Source: Molossus alvarezi
Lineage: Eukaryota > Chordata > Mammalia > Chiroptera > Molossidae
DNA length: 64,000 nt
Direction of reading: 5' to 3'
NCBI GenBank assembly: GCA_037176705.1
Contig: CM073891.1
Coordinates: 49,726,571-49,790,570, forward strand
A program made the position numbers and the translations under genes. Shown piece by piece: positions 50,946 to 60,100 of the stretch. The notes under the pieces are model-generated. The model ran no database searches. It had not been told where the DNA came from and was given only the letters and a program-made list of their open reading frames with translations. The first letter of the stretch is position 1, and each line of letters opens with the position of its first letter.

Positions 50946-51205
50946 GCCCTGGCCAGTTTGGCTCAGCGGTTAGAGCGTCGGCCTACGGTCCGGAGAGACC
51001 CGGGTTCGGTTTCCGCTAAGGGCACGTACTTCGGTTGCAGTTTGTCCCCGGCCCTGGTTGGTCGTGCGGGTGGCAGCCACTCGATGTGTCCCTTCACGTC
51101 GATGTTTCTCTCTCTCTCTCCTTCCTCTCTCTCCCTCCCTCTCTATCCGTACAAAAAATGGAAAAATATCCTCGGGTGAGGAAAAAAAAATTAAAAAAAA
51201 TAAAA
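50946..51205 (+). mobile_element. Ves SINE (hairpin-tail type) with perfect TSD
   Basis: CCTGGCCAGTTTGGCTCAGC head, CGGTCCGGAGAGACCCGG, B box GGTTCGGTTTCC, ACTCGATGTGTCCC, CT-rich stretch, TCCTCGGGTGAGGA and A-rich tail. The TSD AAATAAATCATTATG is perfect at 50931-50945 and 51206-51220. Confidence 0.96.
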
Positions 51206-51270
51206 AAATAAATCATTATGCTCATTAAAGTAAGCAAATACACTTAGTTATATGATTCCATTTAAATTAG

Positions 51271-51530
51271 ACCTGGCCGGTTTGGCTCAGCGGTTAGAGC
51301 ATTGGCCTGGGGTCCAGAGAGACCCGGGTTCGGTTCCCGCTAAGGGCATGTACCTTGGTTGCAGTTTGTCCCCGGCCCTGGTTGGCCGTGTGGGTGGCAG
51401 CCACTCGATGTGTCCCTTTCACATCGATGTTTCTCTCTGTCTCTATTCCTCTCTCTACCTCCTACTCTACCTGAACAAAACAAAAAAAAAAAAGGAAAAA
51501 TGTCCTCAGGGGAGGATTAAAAAAATAAAT
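51271..51530 (+). mobile_element. Ves SINE (hairpin-tail type)
   Basis: ACCTGGCCGGTTTGGCTCAG head, B box GGTTCGGTTCCC, CACATCGATGTTTCTCTC, CT-rich stretch, an A run, TCCTCAGGGGAGGA and an (AAAT)n tail. The TSD is short, about AAATTAG. The flank also repeats TTAGTTATAT at 51246 and 51538. Confidence 0.93.
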
Positions 51531-51942
51531 AAATAAATTAGTTATATAATTTTATTTACATAAAATGCAAACTAATGCATAGTATAACAAAAATAAAAGG
51601 TCATAAAGAATCTTGTTGGGGTGATGTAAATTTTCTGTATCTTGCTTATAGTGATAGTACCCTAGTATACACCACTGTCAAAATTCACAGAATTGAGCAC
51701 TTTAAAATAGAATTTACATTACCTAAATTATCCTCGGTAAAGTTAGCAAGGGAAAAGAAATATATAGAGAGGCTTCACCCAAAGAAACTGTACACATCTC
51801 AAGGAGTTTAACAAAGACAAAAGTTCTATGTAGTGCTTTACCTTTTGTGAAAATATCAACAGCTGTTTAGCCAGCCATAAAATCATAAAATGTCATTCCC
51901 TGAACAGGGTTGTTTCCTGAGGTAGCTAAGTATTTCTCTTAC

Positions 51943-51957
51943 TGCACAGTCTTTCTT
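51943..51957. repeat. Left TSD of the HAL1-like element
   Basis: TGCACAGTCTTTCTT, matching 54517-54530 except for one extra G. Confidence 0.7.
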
Positions 51958-52362
51958 TCTTTCTTTTTTCCCCCTCAGTCCTCTAGTATTTATTTATTTA
52001 TTTATTGAATCTTTATTGTTGAATGTATTACAGATGTTCTTCATTTTTCCCCCTTTAACCCCCTCTTCCTCATGCCCGCCGACCTCCCACCTTTTCCCAC
52101 ACTATTGTCTGTGTCCTTTGGTTATGCATATAAGTTCTTTGGTTCATTTCTTCCCACTCCCCCAACCCCTTTCCCATTGAGGTTTGTAAGTCTAGCAATG
52201 AATTTGTACTTCTTAATCCCTTCACCTTTTTCACCCATTCCCCCAACCCCCCTCCCATCTGGCAACCAACAAAATGTTCTCTGTATCTATGAGAATGTTT
52301 CTGTTCTGCCTGTTCATTTTGTTTGTGGATTCCATTGTCAATAGATATGTATTCATTGCCAT
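51958..52362 (-). other. HAL1 3' UTR with two A-rich tails
   Basis: Reading on the minus strand, G-rich blocks and CTTATATGCATAACC lead to ATCTGTAATACATTC, an AATAAA (complement at 52012-52017) and an (AAAT)n tail (51988-52006). This is followed by 18 bp of unrelated sequence (51970-51987) and a second A-rich tail next to the TSD. The 3' UTR resembles that of the L1 in order and motifs but ends differently. Confidence 0.7.
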
Positions 52363-53549
52363 CTTGTTTGTTCATATATTTTATCTTTTTCTTCAAAAAG
52401 ACCCTTCATCATTTCATATAATAATGGTTTGGTAGTGATAAACTCCTTTAACTTTTTCTTGTCTGGGAAACTCTTTACATGGCCATTGATTCTAAATGAC
52501 AGTTTTGGCCCTGGCTGGTTTGGCTCAGCGGTTAGAGCGTCGGCCTGCGGTCCTGAGAGACCCGGGTTCGGTTCCCGCTAAGGGCACGTACCTCGGTTGC
52601 AGTTTGTCCCCGGCCCTGGTCGGTTGTGCGGGTGGCAACCACTCGATGTGTCCCTTCACATCGATGTTTCTCTCTCTCTGTTCCTCTCTCTCCCTCCTGC
52701 TCTAACTGAACAAAAAATGGAAAAATGTCCTCGGGTGAGGATTTAAAAAAATAAAATAAAAAAAAAAAAATAAATGACAGTTTTGCAGGATAGAGTAATC
52801 TTGGTTGTAGATTCTTGCTTTTCATCACTCTGAATATTTCTTGCCACTCCCTTCTGGCCTGCAATGTTTCTTTTGAGAAATCAGCTGACAGCCTTATGGG
52901 AACTCCCTTGTAGGTAACTATTTGCCTTTCTCTTGCTGCTTTTAATATTCTCTCTTTGTCTTGAACCTTTTGCATTTTGATGATGATGTGTCTTGGTGTG
53001 TGCCTCTTGGGGTTCATCTTGTTTGGGACTCTCTGTGCTTCCTGGACTTGTATGTCTGTTTCCTTCACCAAGTTAGGAAAGTTTTCTGCCATTATTGTTT
53101 CAAATAGGTTTTCAATTTCTTGTTTTCTCTCTCTTCTCCTTTTGGCACCCCTAAGATGTGAATGTTGGCACGCTTGAAGTTGTCCCAGAGGCTCCTTACA
53201 CTATCCTCATTTTTTTGGATTCTTTTTTCTTTTTGATGTTCTGATTGGGCGTTTTTTGCTTCCTTATATTCCAAATCAATGGTTTGTTTCTTAGATTTAC
53301 GTACTCTACTATTGAATTGGTGTAAATTATTCTTTATTTCAGTTAATGCCTCATTTCTGACTGGTCCTTTTTTATGCTCTTGAGGCCCTCCCTAAGTTCA
53401 TTGAGGTTCTTACTAAGTTCATTGAGCATCCTTATAAGCAGTATTTTGAACTCAGCATCTGTTAGGTTGCTTATCTCCATTTCACTTAGTTCTTTTCTTA
53501 GGGTTTTGTTCTGTTCTTTCATTTTGGTCCTGTTTCTTTGTTTCCTCAT
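52363..53549 (-). pseudogene. HAL1 ORF1 (L1 ORF1p-like), broken by frameshifts and a SINE
   Basis: The reading frame starts at ATG 53549 and ends near a TGA at 52363-52365. An N-terminal coiled coil is followed by the RRM-like part (NIHILGVP near 53155) and the C-terminal domain (LQARREW near 52840, YPAKLSF near 52780), all clearly related to ORF1 of the neighbouring L1. A one-base change near 53350-53358 and a one-base loss in an A run near 53121-53126 shift the frame. A Ves SINE (52508-52770) splits the C-terminal domain just after YPAKLSF. The protein would end in a tail longer than that of the L1 ORF1. The codons were evidently once functional, since the domain order is complete, but this copy is dead. 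Confidence 0.85.
52508..52770 (+). mobile_element. Ves SINE (hairpin-tail type) inside HAL1 ORF1
   Basis: Full-length: head with GGCTCAGCGGTTAGAGCGTC, B box GGTTCGGTTCCC, body ACTCGATGTGTCCC, a CT-rich stretch, the 3' hairpin TCCTCGGGTGAGGA and an A-rich tail. The TSD TAAATGACAGTTTTG is perfect at 52493-52507 and 52771-52785. Little diverged and in the opposite orientation to its host HAL1. Confidence 0.95.
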
Positions 53550-54516
53550 TTGGCTGCCTCCTTGTTTTGGTTTCTGTGTATTACTTAACAAGAGGTATGG
53601 GGCTATCTGAGACCAGATGCTGCTTATTTGAAAGAATTTAGGCCCTGGCCTGTTTGGCTCAGCAGTTGGAGCATCGGTCTGCAGACCAGGGAGTCCTGGG
53701 TTCGGTTCCCACTAGGGGCACGTACCAAAAAAAAAAAAAAAAAAAAAGAAAGAATTTAGGAAAATCTGAAGTAGGATCCAAGACAGGCCAATCCTATGGT
53801 TAAGCAACTGGCAACAGCTTGGGTGGGCCTGAAAGTTGGGTGGGGCAGAGCCTCAAGGAATCACCAGCGGAGGGCTACCAGTGTGAGCCAGGTTGCTGGA
53901 GTCCCAGGTATGGCGCTGTCTGCCCCCCCAGGAAGGGCTCACCAAAGGAACAAAGGCCTCTGACAGCACATTTGTCCTGGAGAAAGCCCCCTCTAGAGCC
54001 CTCGCTCCAGTGACAAACAGCTCAGTTCTTCCCTGTATGTCTCTGGTGCCCCTCGAGCTGCCTCCCCTCCGAGCTTAGAGGGAGAGAGTCCGATAAGTCC
54101 TTGCGCGGGCCCTTTAAGGAGCTGCCTGGGGCTCCAGCCGCGTCAGCTTCCCTGAGCCTCAGTTCCCGCTGGTTTTTCCAGCCAGAAGTTATGGGGATTC
54201 TCTTCCTGGCACTGGAACCCTGAGCGGGGCACCTGGTATGAGACGGGGACCCCTCAGTCCTCAGAGAGGACCTTTCCAGCGGAGGTATCCTCCTCATTTT
54301 TATCTGCCACATGTGGGTGTGGGACCAGCCTGTCAGCCTCCGCCCCTCCTACCAGACTTGATGTGGCTGCTGCTTTAATTCCGTAGTTGTAGGACTTCCA
54401 TTCAGCTGGATTCAGGTGGTTTTGAATGATGGTTGTTCTGTGGTTTAGTTGTAACTTTGATGTGGTTGTAGGAGGACGCGATACCGCGTTTACCTATCCA
54501 CCATCTTGACCGGAGG
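53550..54516 (-). promoter_or_regulatory. HAL1 5' UTR with YY1-like site near the start
   Basis: About 850 bp of moderately GC-rich sequence (plus a short SINE at 53643-53747) upstream of the HAL1 ORF1. Unlike the L1 5' UTR at 55.2-56.1 kb it is not built from tandem monomers, so the two promoters are different. CAAGATGGTGG lies about 10 bp inside the 5' end (complement at 54499-54509), a YY1-like motif in the position used by L1. Confidence 0.6.
53643..53747 (+). mobile_element. Minimal SINE: Ves-like tRNA head plus poly(A), with TSD
   Basis: About 85 bp of tRNA-like head with A box (TGGCTCAGCAGTTGG) and B box (GGTTCGGTTCC), ending at GGGGCACGTACC, then 21 As. The TSD GAAAGAATTTAGG is perfect (53630-53642 and 53748-53760). 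The long Ves body (CGGTTGCAG..., CT-rich part, 3' end) is absent. It inserted into the HAL1 5' UTR. It shares diagnostic bases and end point with the copies at 4469 and 30792, so it is probably a distinct subfamily. Confidence 0.88.
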
Positions 54517-54530
54517 TGCACATCTTTCTT
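54517..54530. repeat. Right TSD of the HAL1-like element
   Basis: TGCACATCTTTCTT, directly abutting the 5' end of the element. Confidence 0.7.
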
Positions 54531-54555
54531 GTTCAATCATTTTTACCCACTGACA

Positions 54556-54730
54556 GGCTTTGTGTGCGCGTGTGTGTGTGGGGGGGGGCGGTGAAAGAAG
54601 AGGGTGACACCTCTTTATTTTGTCTATTCAAAAATGAGTTGCACTTGAAGTCAATATATAAGATAGAAGTATCTTTGGAGCAATATATATATATGTATAT
54701 ATATATACACACATACATATATATATAATA
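54556..54730. repeat. Simple repeats between HAL1 and L1
   Basis: GT/G-rich run (54560-54592) and a TA-rich tract (54684-54730) in the 470 bp separating the two LINEs. The rest of the gap shows nothing recognisable. Confidence 0.75.
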
Positions 54731-54975
54731 TAAAGGAGTATTTCGGAAGCAAGACATATAATATAAAAGAAAGGAGTATCTTGGGGAAAGGAGTACCTTG
54801 GGAGCAAGATCTATGAAAGAATGCAAGAATTAGAGTTTGGGGTTTGTGTTCTTGGTCTCTGTAACTTGTGTTGAATTTACATTGTCCTTCGTTTCCTTAT
54901 GTCAACAATGAAATGATCTCTTAAATTCCTCTGGCCCTAAAAGTTTGTGGACCTAGAGACATTTAACCCAGATAT

Positions 54976-54988
54976 AAAAGACAGAAGA
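54976..54988. repeat. Left target-site duplication of the full-length L1
   Basis: AAAAGACAGAAGA, identical to 61227-61239 (the leading As of the right copy merge with the poly(A) tail). It fixes the L1 5' end at about 54989. Confidence 0.9.
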
Positions 54989-54997
54989 GACAGGATA

Positions 54998-55012
54998 TAA
55001 AAAATGGCGTCG
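54998..55012 (+). promoter_or_regulatory. Putative YY1-type site at the L1 5' end
   Basis: AAAATGGCGTC at about 55001 resembles the YY1 core (AANATGGCGGC) and lies within some 15 bp of the TSD-defined 5' end. In human L1 a YY1 site at the same place directs accurate transcription initiation. The role here is inferred from motif and position. Confidence 0.55.
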
Positions 55013-55204
55013 AAGTGAATGGAGGGACCCAGACCGTCTCCCAAGACCAAACTGGATTTACAACGAAAACAAAGGCAAACCCTCAGGAAAGGGCAGCCGA
55101 AAGACATCTTGGAGGACCACTTAACCAGAAACACCCACTCAGTCCTGGTAGGCTTGCGAGGACGGGAGAGGGGACCGAGAGCCCAGAGTCCGCAGCGGCC
55201 TGGG

Positions 55205-56135
55205 CAGGGGCCAGGGAACTAGAGGGGAAGTTAATTCCACCACCTTTCTTCCCACCGTGCACGGCCCTGGGAACTCTGTAGCCGGCTAGGCTAGGCTCTC
55301 CGCTGAAGCCGCACAGACTCCTGGCCCCCAGGGAACTGGGCGGGACCAGGGAACTCGGAGGAACCGGGGAACTAGGCGGAAAGTTAATTCTACTGCCTCC
55401 CCTCCCGCCGTGCAAGGCCCTGTAGCCGCTGAAGCCGCACAGACTCCTGGCCCCCAGGGAACCCGGCGGGACCGGGAAACGCGGTGGAAAGTTAATTCTA
55501 CCGCCTCCCTCCCCACCGTGCAGGGCCCTGGAAACTCTGTAGCCGCTGAAGCCACACAGACTCGCAGACCCCAGGCAACTCGGTGGGACCGTGGGACCAG
55601 GGAACGCGGCGGAAAGTTAATTCTACCGCCTCCCTCCCCGCTGTGCAGGGCCCTGGAAACTCTGTAGCCACTGAAGCCGCACAGACTCACGGCCCCCAGG
55701 GAACTCGGTGGGACCGGGGAACGCGGTGGAAAGTTAATTCTACCGCCTCCCTCCCCGCCGTGCACGGCCCTGGAAACTCTGTGGCCGCTGAAGCCGCACA
55801 GACTCGCAGACCCCAGGGAACTCGGTGGGACCGGGGAACTCAGTGGGAAGCTAATCCTACTGTCTCCCTTACCACCCTGCATGGGCCCTGGAAACTCTGT
55901 AGCCAGCTAAACTCTCCACTGGAGCCGCACAGACTCGAGGGCACCAGGGAACTCAGCTGGACCAGGGAACACAGTGGGACCAGGGAACTCCGCGGGACCA
56001 GGGAACTCAGCGGGAAATTATTCCCACGACCTCCCTTGCCACCCTGCATGGGCCCTCGTAACAGCTATTGCCTGCTAAACTCTCGGCTGGAGCCACACAG
56101 ACTCCCGGAGAACAGGGGACTTGGCGGGATTAAAG
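55205..56135 (+). repeat. Tandem monomers forming the L1 5' UTR (GC-rich promoter array)
   Basis: A GC- and CpG-rich block of about seven imperfect direct repeats. The landmark AAGTTAATT recurs near 55228, 55381, 55488, 55613 and 55730 and in decayed form near 55849 and 56016, giving units of about 108-167 bp, three of them 117-125 bp. A second landmark, GTAGCCGCTGAAGCC with variants, recurs in step with it near 55278, 55422, 55539, 55664, 55781 and 55899. Each unit also carries one or more copies of GGGAACTCGGYGGGACC. This is the architecture of rodent L1 promoters, where each monomer contributes promoter activity. The open frames running through it on both strands follow from GC richness and the 117-bp (39-codon) period. 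Confidence 0.88.
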
Positions 56136-56244
56136 TGAGTCCCCCCTGGAGCATCCAAACCCAGGAGAGGGAGCCACAAACAGCAAAACACCAACACCCA
56201 CTGGGAAAACTTGGCAGACTCCAAAGCCCACTGTGATAACGAAA

Positions 56245-57147
56245 ATGGTGAGAAACAGAAACAAAAGCCAAATGAAAGATCAAGAGACCTCTACAGAAGA
56301 TGAAATAAATGAGGTGCAGTTAAGCAAGTTAACAGAACTAGAATTTAGAGCCATGATGTTGCGGAAGCTCAACAGCATGTGTAAGGACATGAGCAACATG
56401 AGTAAAGACATAGAAATGTTGAAAATAAACCATCTGGAAATGAAAAACCAACAGGAAGAAATGAAGAATGACATATCAGAAATGAAAAACACACTGGAAG
56501 GTCTAAAAAGCAGAGTAGGGGAAGCTGAGGACCGGATCAGTGAATTAGAAGACAGGCTAGAAGAAATCAACCAATCAGAAAACCAAAAGGAAAAAAAGAT
56601 TAAAAAACAAGAAGAGAGCTTAAGAGAATTGTGGGACAACTGGAAACGTAATAATATTCGTATCATAGGAGTCCCTGAAGAAGAAGAAAGTAAGCGAGGG
56701 CTAGAGAATATATTCAAAGAAATAGTGACAGAAAACTTCCCTAATTTGGTGAAGGAAGAAGGCATTCAAGTTCAAGAAGCTCAGAGAGCCCCAAGTAAGA
56801 AAAACCCAAACAGGCACACACCAAGACATATAGTAATCAAACTGCCAAAAATTCAAGACAAAGAGAGAATCCTAAAAGCAGCAAGAAATAAGCAACAGGT
56901 TACCTACAAAGGAACCCCCATAAGGCTCTCAGCTGACTTCTCACAAGATACATTACAGGCTCGAAGGGAATGGCATGAAGTAATCAAGGTCATGAAAAAC
57001 AAGGATCTGAATCCAAGACTACTCTACCCAGCAAGGCTATCGTTCAAAATAGAAGGTCAAATAAAGAGCTTCCCAGACAAAATAAGGCTAAGGGAGTACA
57101 TTAGCACCAAACCAGCACTGCAAGAAATGCTAAAAGGACTGCTGTAA
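56245..57147 (+). CDS. ORF1: L1 ORF1 protein (RNA-binding nucleic-acid chaperone), intact
   Basis: 300 codons from ATG 56245, which has a good Kozak context (AAAATGG); an in-frame GTG lies upstream at 56233, but ATG is the expected start. Residues 1-29 are a basic/acidic N-terminus. Residues 30-125 form a long heptad-rich coiled coil, the trimerisation domain. Residues 136-230 are the RRM-like domain, opening with NNIRIIGVP. Residues 231-300 are the C-terminal domain, with the hallmark stretch LQARREW (237-243) and YPARLSF (261-267). ORF1p trimers coat L1 RNA into the cytoplasmic RNP and act as a chaperone during target-primed reverse transcription. It is shorter than human ORF1p (338 aa), mainly in the N-terminal half. 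No internal stop or frameshift is present. ORF2 starts 45 bp after the stop. Confidence 0.96.
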   Translation: MVRNRNKSQMKDQETSTEDEINEVQLSKLTELEFRAMMLRKLNSMCKDMSNMSKDIEMLKINHLEMKNQQEEMKNDISEMKNTLEGLKSRVGEAEDRISELEDRLEEINQSENQKEKKIKKQEESLRELWDNWKRNNIRIIGVPEEEESKRGLENIFKEIVTENFPNLVKEEGIQVQEAQRAPSKKNPNRHTPRHIVIKLPKIQDKERILKAARNKQQVTYKGTPIRLSADFSQDTLQARREWHEVIKVMKNKDLNPRLLYPARLSFKIEGQIKSFPDKIRLREYISTKPALQEMLKGLL

Positions 57148-57192
57148 TTACCAGGAGAAATGGGAAGAAAAATAGAACCACACTAAACAAAA

Positions 57193-60100
57193 ATGGCAAT
57201 AAATAAGTACATATCAATAACCACCTTAAATGTCAATGGACTGAATGCTCCCATAAAAAGACACAGAGTAGCTGATTGGATAAGAAAGCAAGACTCATCT
57301 ATATGCTGTTTACAAGAAACCCACCTCACAACAAAAGACTCACATAGATTGAAAGTGAAGGGATGGAAAAAAATCTTTCAAGCAAATGGAAAAGAAAAAA
57401 AAGCTGGGGTAGCAATACTGATATCTGATAAAATAGACTTCAGATTGAAGGCCATAACTAGAGACAAAGAAGCCCACTACATAATATTGAAAGGATCTAT
57501 CCAACAGGAAGATATAACCTTGATAAACATATATGCACCCAATATAGGAGCACCAAAATATATTAAAAATCTTCTGGAGGACTTCAAAGGAGAAATCGAT
57601 AGCAATACAATCATACCAGGGGACTTCAACACCCCGCTCACATCACTGGATAGATCCTCTAGACAAAAAATTAGCAAGGAAACAGAGACTCTAAATGAAG
57701 CACTAGACCAAATGGATTTAATAGATATCTACAGAGAACTACACCCCAAAACTACAGAATTCACATTCTTCTCAAGTGCACATGGAACATTCTCAAAGAT
57801 AGACCACATGTTAGGGCACAAACTAAGTCTCTACAAGTTCAAGAAGATTGAAATTATAACAAGCATCTTCTCAGACCACAATGGTATGAAACTAGAAATC
57901 AATTGCAAGAAGAACATACAAAGACATTTTAACACATGGAAGCTAAATAGAATGTTATTAAACAATGAATGGGTCACCGAGGAAATCAAGGAAGAAATCA
58001 AAAACTTCCTGGAAACCAATGAAAATGAGGACACAACAATACAAAATCTATGGGATGCAGCAAAAGCAGTTCTGAGAGGGAAGTTAGTAGAACTACAGGC
58101 CTACCTCAAAAAAGAAGAAAAATCTCTAATAGACTACCTAACCTCACAACTTAAAGAACTAGAGAGTAAACAAAAAGAAAACCCCAGAGCAAGTAGAAGA
58201 AAAGAAATAGTAAGGATCAGAGCAGAAATAAACGACATAGAGACCAAAAAGACAATCCAGAGGATCAATAAAACAAAGAGCTGGTTTTTCGAAAAGATAA
58301 ACAAGATTGATGGACCCTTAGCTAGACTCACCAAGAAACAAAGAGAGAGAACCCAAATACATAAAATCAGAAATGAAACAGGAGAGATAACAACTGACCC
58401 TACAGAAATACAAAAGATCGTTAACAACTACTATGAAAAATTATACGGCAACAAATTCGAAAATCTAAGCGAAATGGACAAATTTTTAGAAACACATAGT
58501 CTCCCAAAATTGGATCAGATAGAGATTGAAAACTTGAACAGACCAATAACAACAGAAGAAATTGAAGATGTAATCAAGACTCTTCCAGCAAACAAAAGCC
58601 CAGGCCCGGATGGCTTCACAGGGGAGTTTTACCGAACATTCAAAGAAGAACTAATACCCATTCTCCTCAAACTATTTCAAAAAATTCAAGAAGAAGGAAG
58701 ACTTCCAAACTCGTTTTATGAAGCCAGCATAACTCTAATTCCAAAACCAGAAAAAGACACAACAAAGAAAGAAAACTACAGGCCAATATCCCTGATGAAC
58801 ATAGATGCCAAAATCCTGAACAAAATACTAGCAAATCGAATCCAGCAATACACCAGAAAAATTATCCACCATGACCAGGTGGGATTCATCCCAGGGATGC
58901 AAGGCTGGTACAATATTCGCAAATCCATAAATGTGATACACCACATAAATAAATTGAAGAATAAAAACCACATGATCATATCAATAGATGCTGAAAAAGC
59001 CTTTGACAAAATCCAGCATCCATTTCTGATAAAAACGCTCAGCAGTGTGGGAATTGAGGGATCATACCTAGACATAATAAAGGCCATATATGAAAGACCT
59101 ACAGCCAACATCATACTCAATGGGCAAAAACTAAAAGCATTTCCCTTAAGAACAGGAACAAGGCAAGGATGCCCACTTTCGCCACTCCTATTTAACATAG
59201 TACTGGAAGTCTTAGCCACAGCAATCAGACAGGAAGAAAAAATAAAAGGGATCCAAATTGGAAAGGAGGAAGTGAAATTGTCATTATTTGCAGATGACAT
59301 GATACTGTACATAGAAAACCCCAAAGACTCCACCAAAAGCTTACTAGACTTAATAAATGAATTTGGCAAAGTAGCAGGATACAAAATTAACGTCAAGAAA
59401 TCGATGGCATTCTTATACACCAATGATGAACTCACAGAAAGAGAAACTAAGCAAACAATCCCATTTACCATTGCGGCAAAAAAATTAAGATACCTAGGAA
59501 TAAACTTAACCAAAGAGATAAAGGACCTATTCGCAGAAAACTACAGGTCTTTGAAAAAAGAAATAGAGCAAGATGTAAAAAAGTGGAAGAACATACCCTG
59601 TTCATGGATTGGGAGAATTAACATCATTAAAATGTCCATATTACCCAAAGCAATCTATAGATTCAACGCAATCCCCATCAAAATACCAACGGCATACTTC
59701 AAAGAATTAGAACAATTACTTCAAAAGTTCATATGGAACCAAAAAAGGCCTCGAATAGCCACAGCAATCTTGAAAAGGAAGAACAAAGTTGGAGGGATCA
59801 CAATACCAGATTTCAGGTTATACTACAAAGCCACCATAATCAAAACAGCCTGGTACTGGCACAAGAACAGGTATATAGACCAGTGGAACAGAATAGAGAA
59901 CCCAGAAATGGACCCTAGGCAATATGCTCAATTAATATTTGACAAAGGTGGCAAGAGCATACAGTGGAGTAAGGACAGCCTCTTTAATAAATGGTGCTGG
60001 GAAAATTGGACAGCTACTTGCCAAAAAATGAAACTAGACCATCAACTTACACCCTACACCAAAATAAACTCAAAATGGATAAAAGACTTAAATGTAACTC

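Larger units (their letters stand above)
51958..54516 (-). mobile_element. Full-length HAL1-like element (ORF1-only LINE), interrupted by two SINEs
   Basis: On the minus strand this has an L1-like layout without any ORF2: a 5' end at 54516 reading CACCTCCGGTCAAGATGGTG, a single-copy 5' UTR (to about 53550), a decayed ORF1 (53549-52363), then directly a 3' UTR and A-rich tail. TSDs flank it: TGCACAGTCTTTCTT at 51943-51957 and TGCACATCTTTCTT at 54517-54530 (one indel). Both ends are therefore real, and the lack of ORF2 is a property of the source, not a later deletion. Removing the inserted SINEs and their TSDs leaves about 2.16 kb. HAL1 ('half-L1') elements are known non-autonomous L1 derivatives of placental mammals moved by L1 ORF2p. 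It is older than the L1 next to it. Confidence 0.87.

Noticed and set aside
51252..51536. Open frames of 60-95 codons within Ves SINEs (also at 25375, 28039, 50943, 52496 and elsewhere)
   Set aside because: The same frame occurs in each young SINE copy because the SINE consensus lacks stops there; SINEs do not code.
56233..56235. GTG at 56233 as start of ORF1
   Set aside because: The ATG at 56245, in the same frame and with a good Kozak context, is the usual start in eukaryotes.
55583..56236. Plus-strand open frame of 217 codons running into ORF1
   Set aside because: It lies in the GC-rich monomer array and repeats with the 117-bp unit; ORF1 has its own well-placed ATG at 56245. Treated as a by-product.
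58776..59513. Minus-strand open frame of 245 codons opposite L1 ORF2
   Set aside because: It is the complement of the conserved reverse transcriptase codons; A-rich sense codons rarely give stops on the other strand. No motif.
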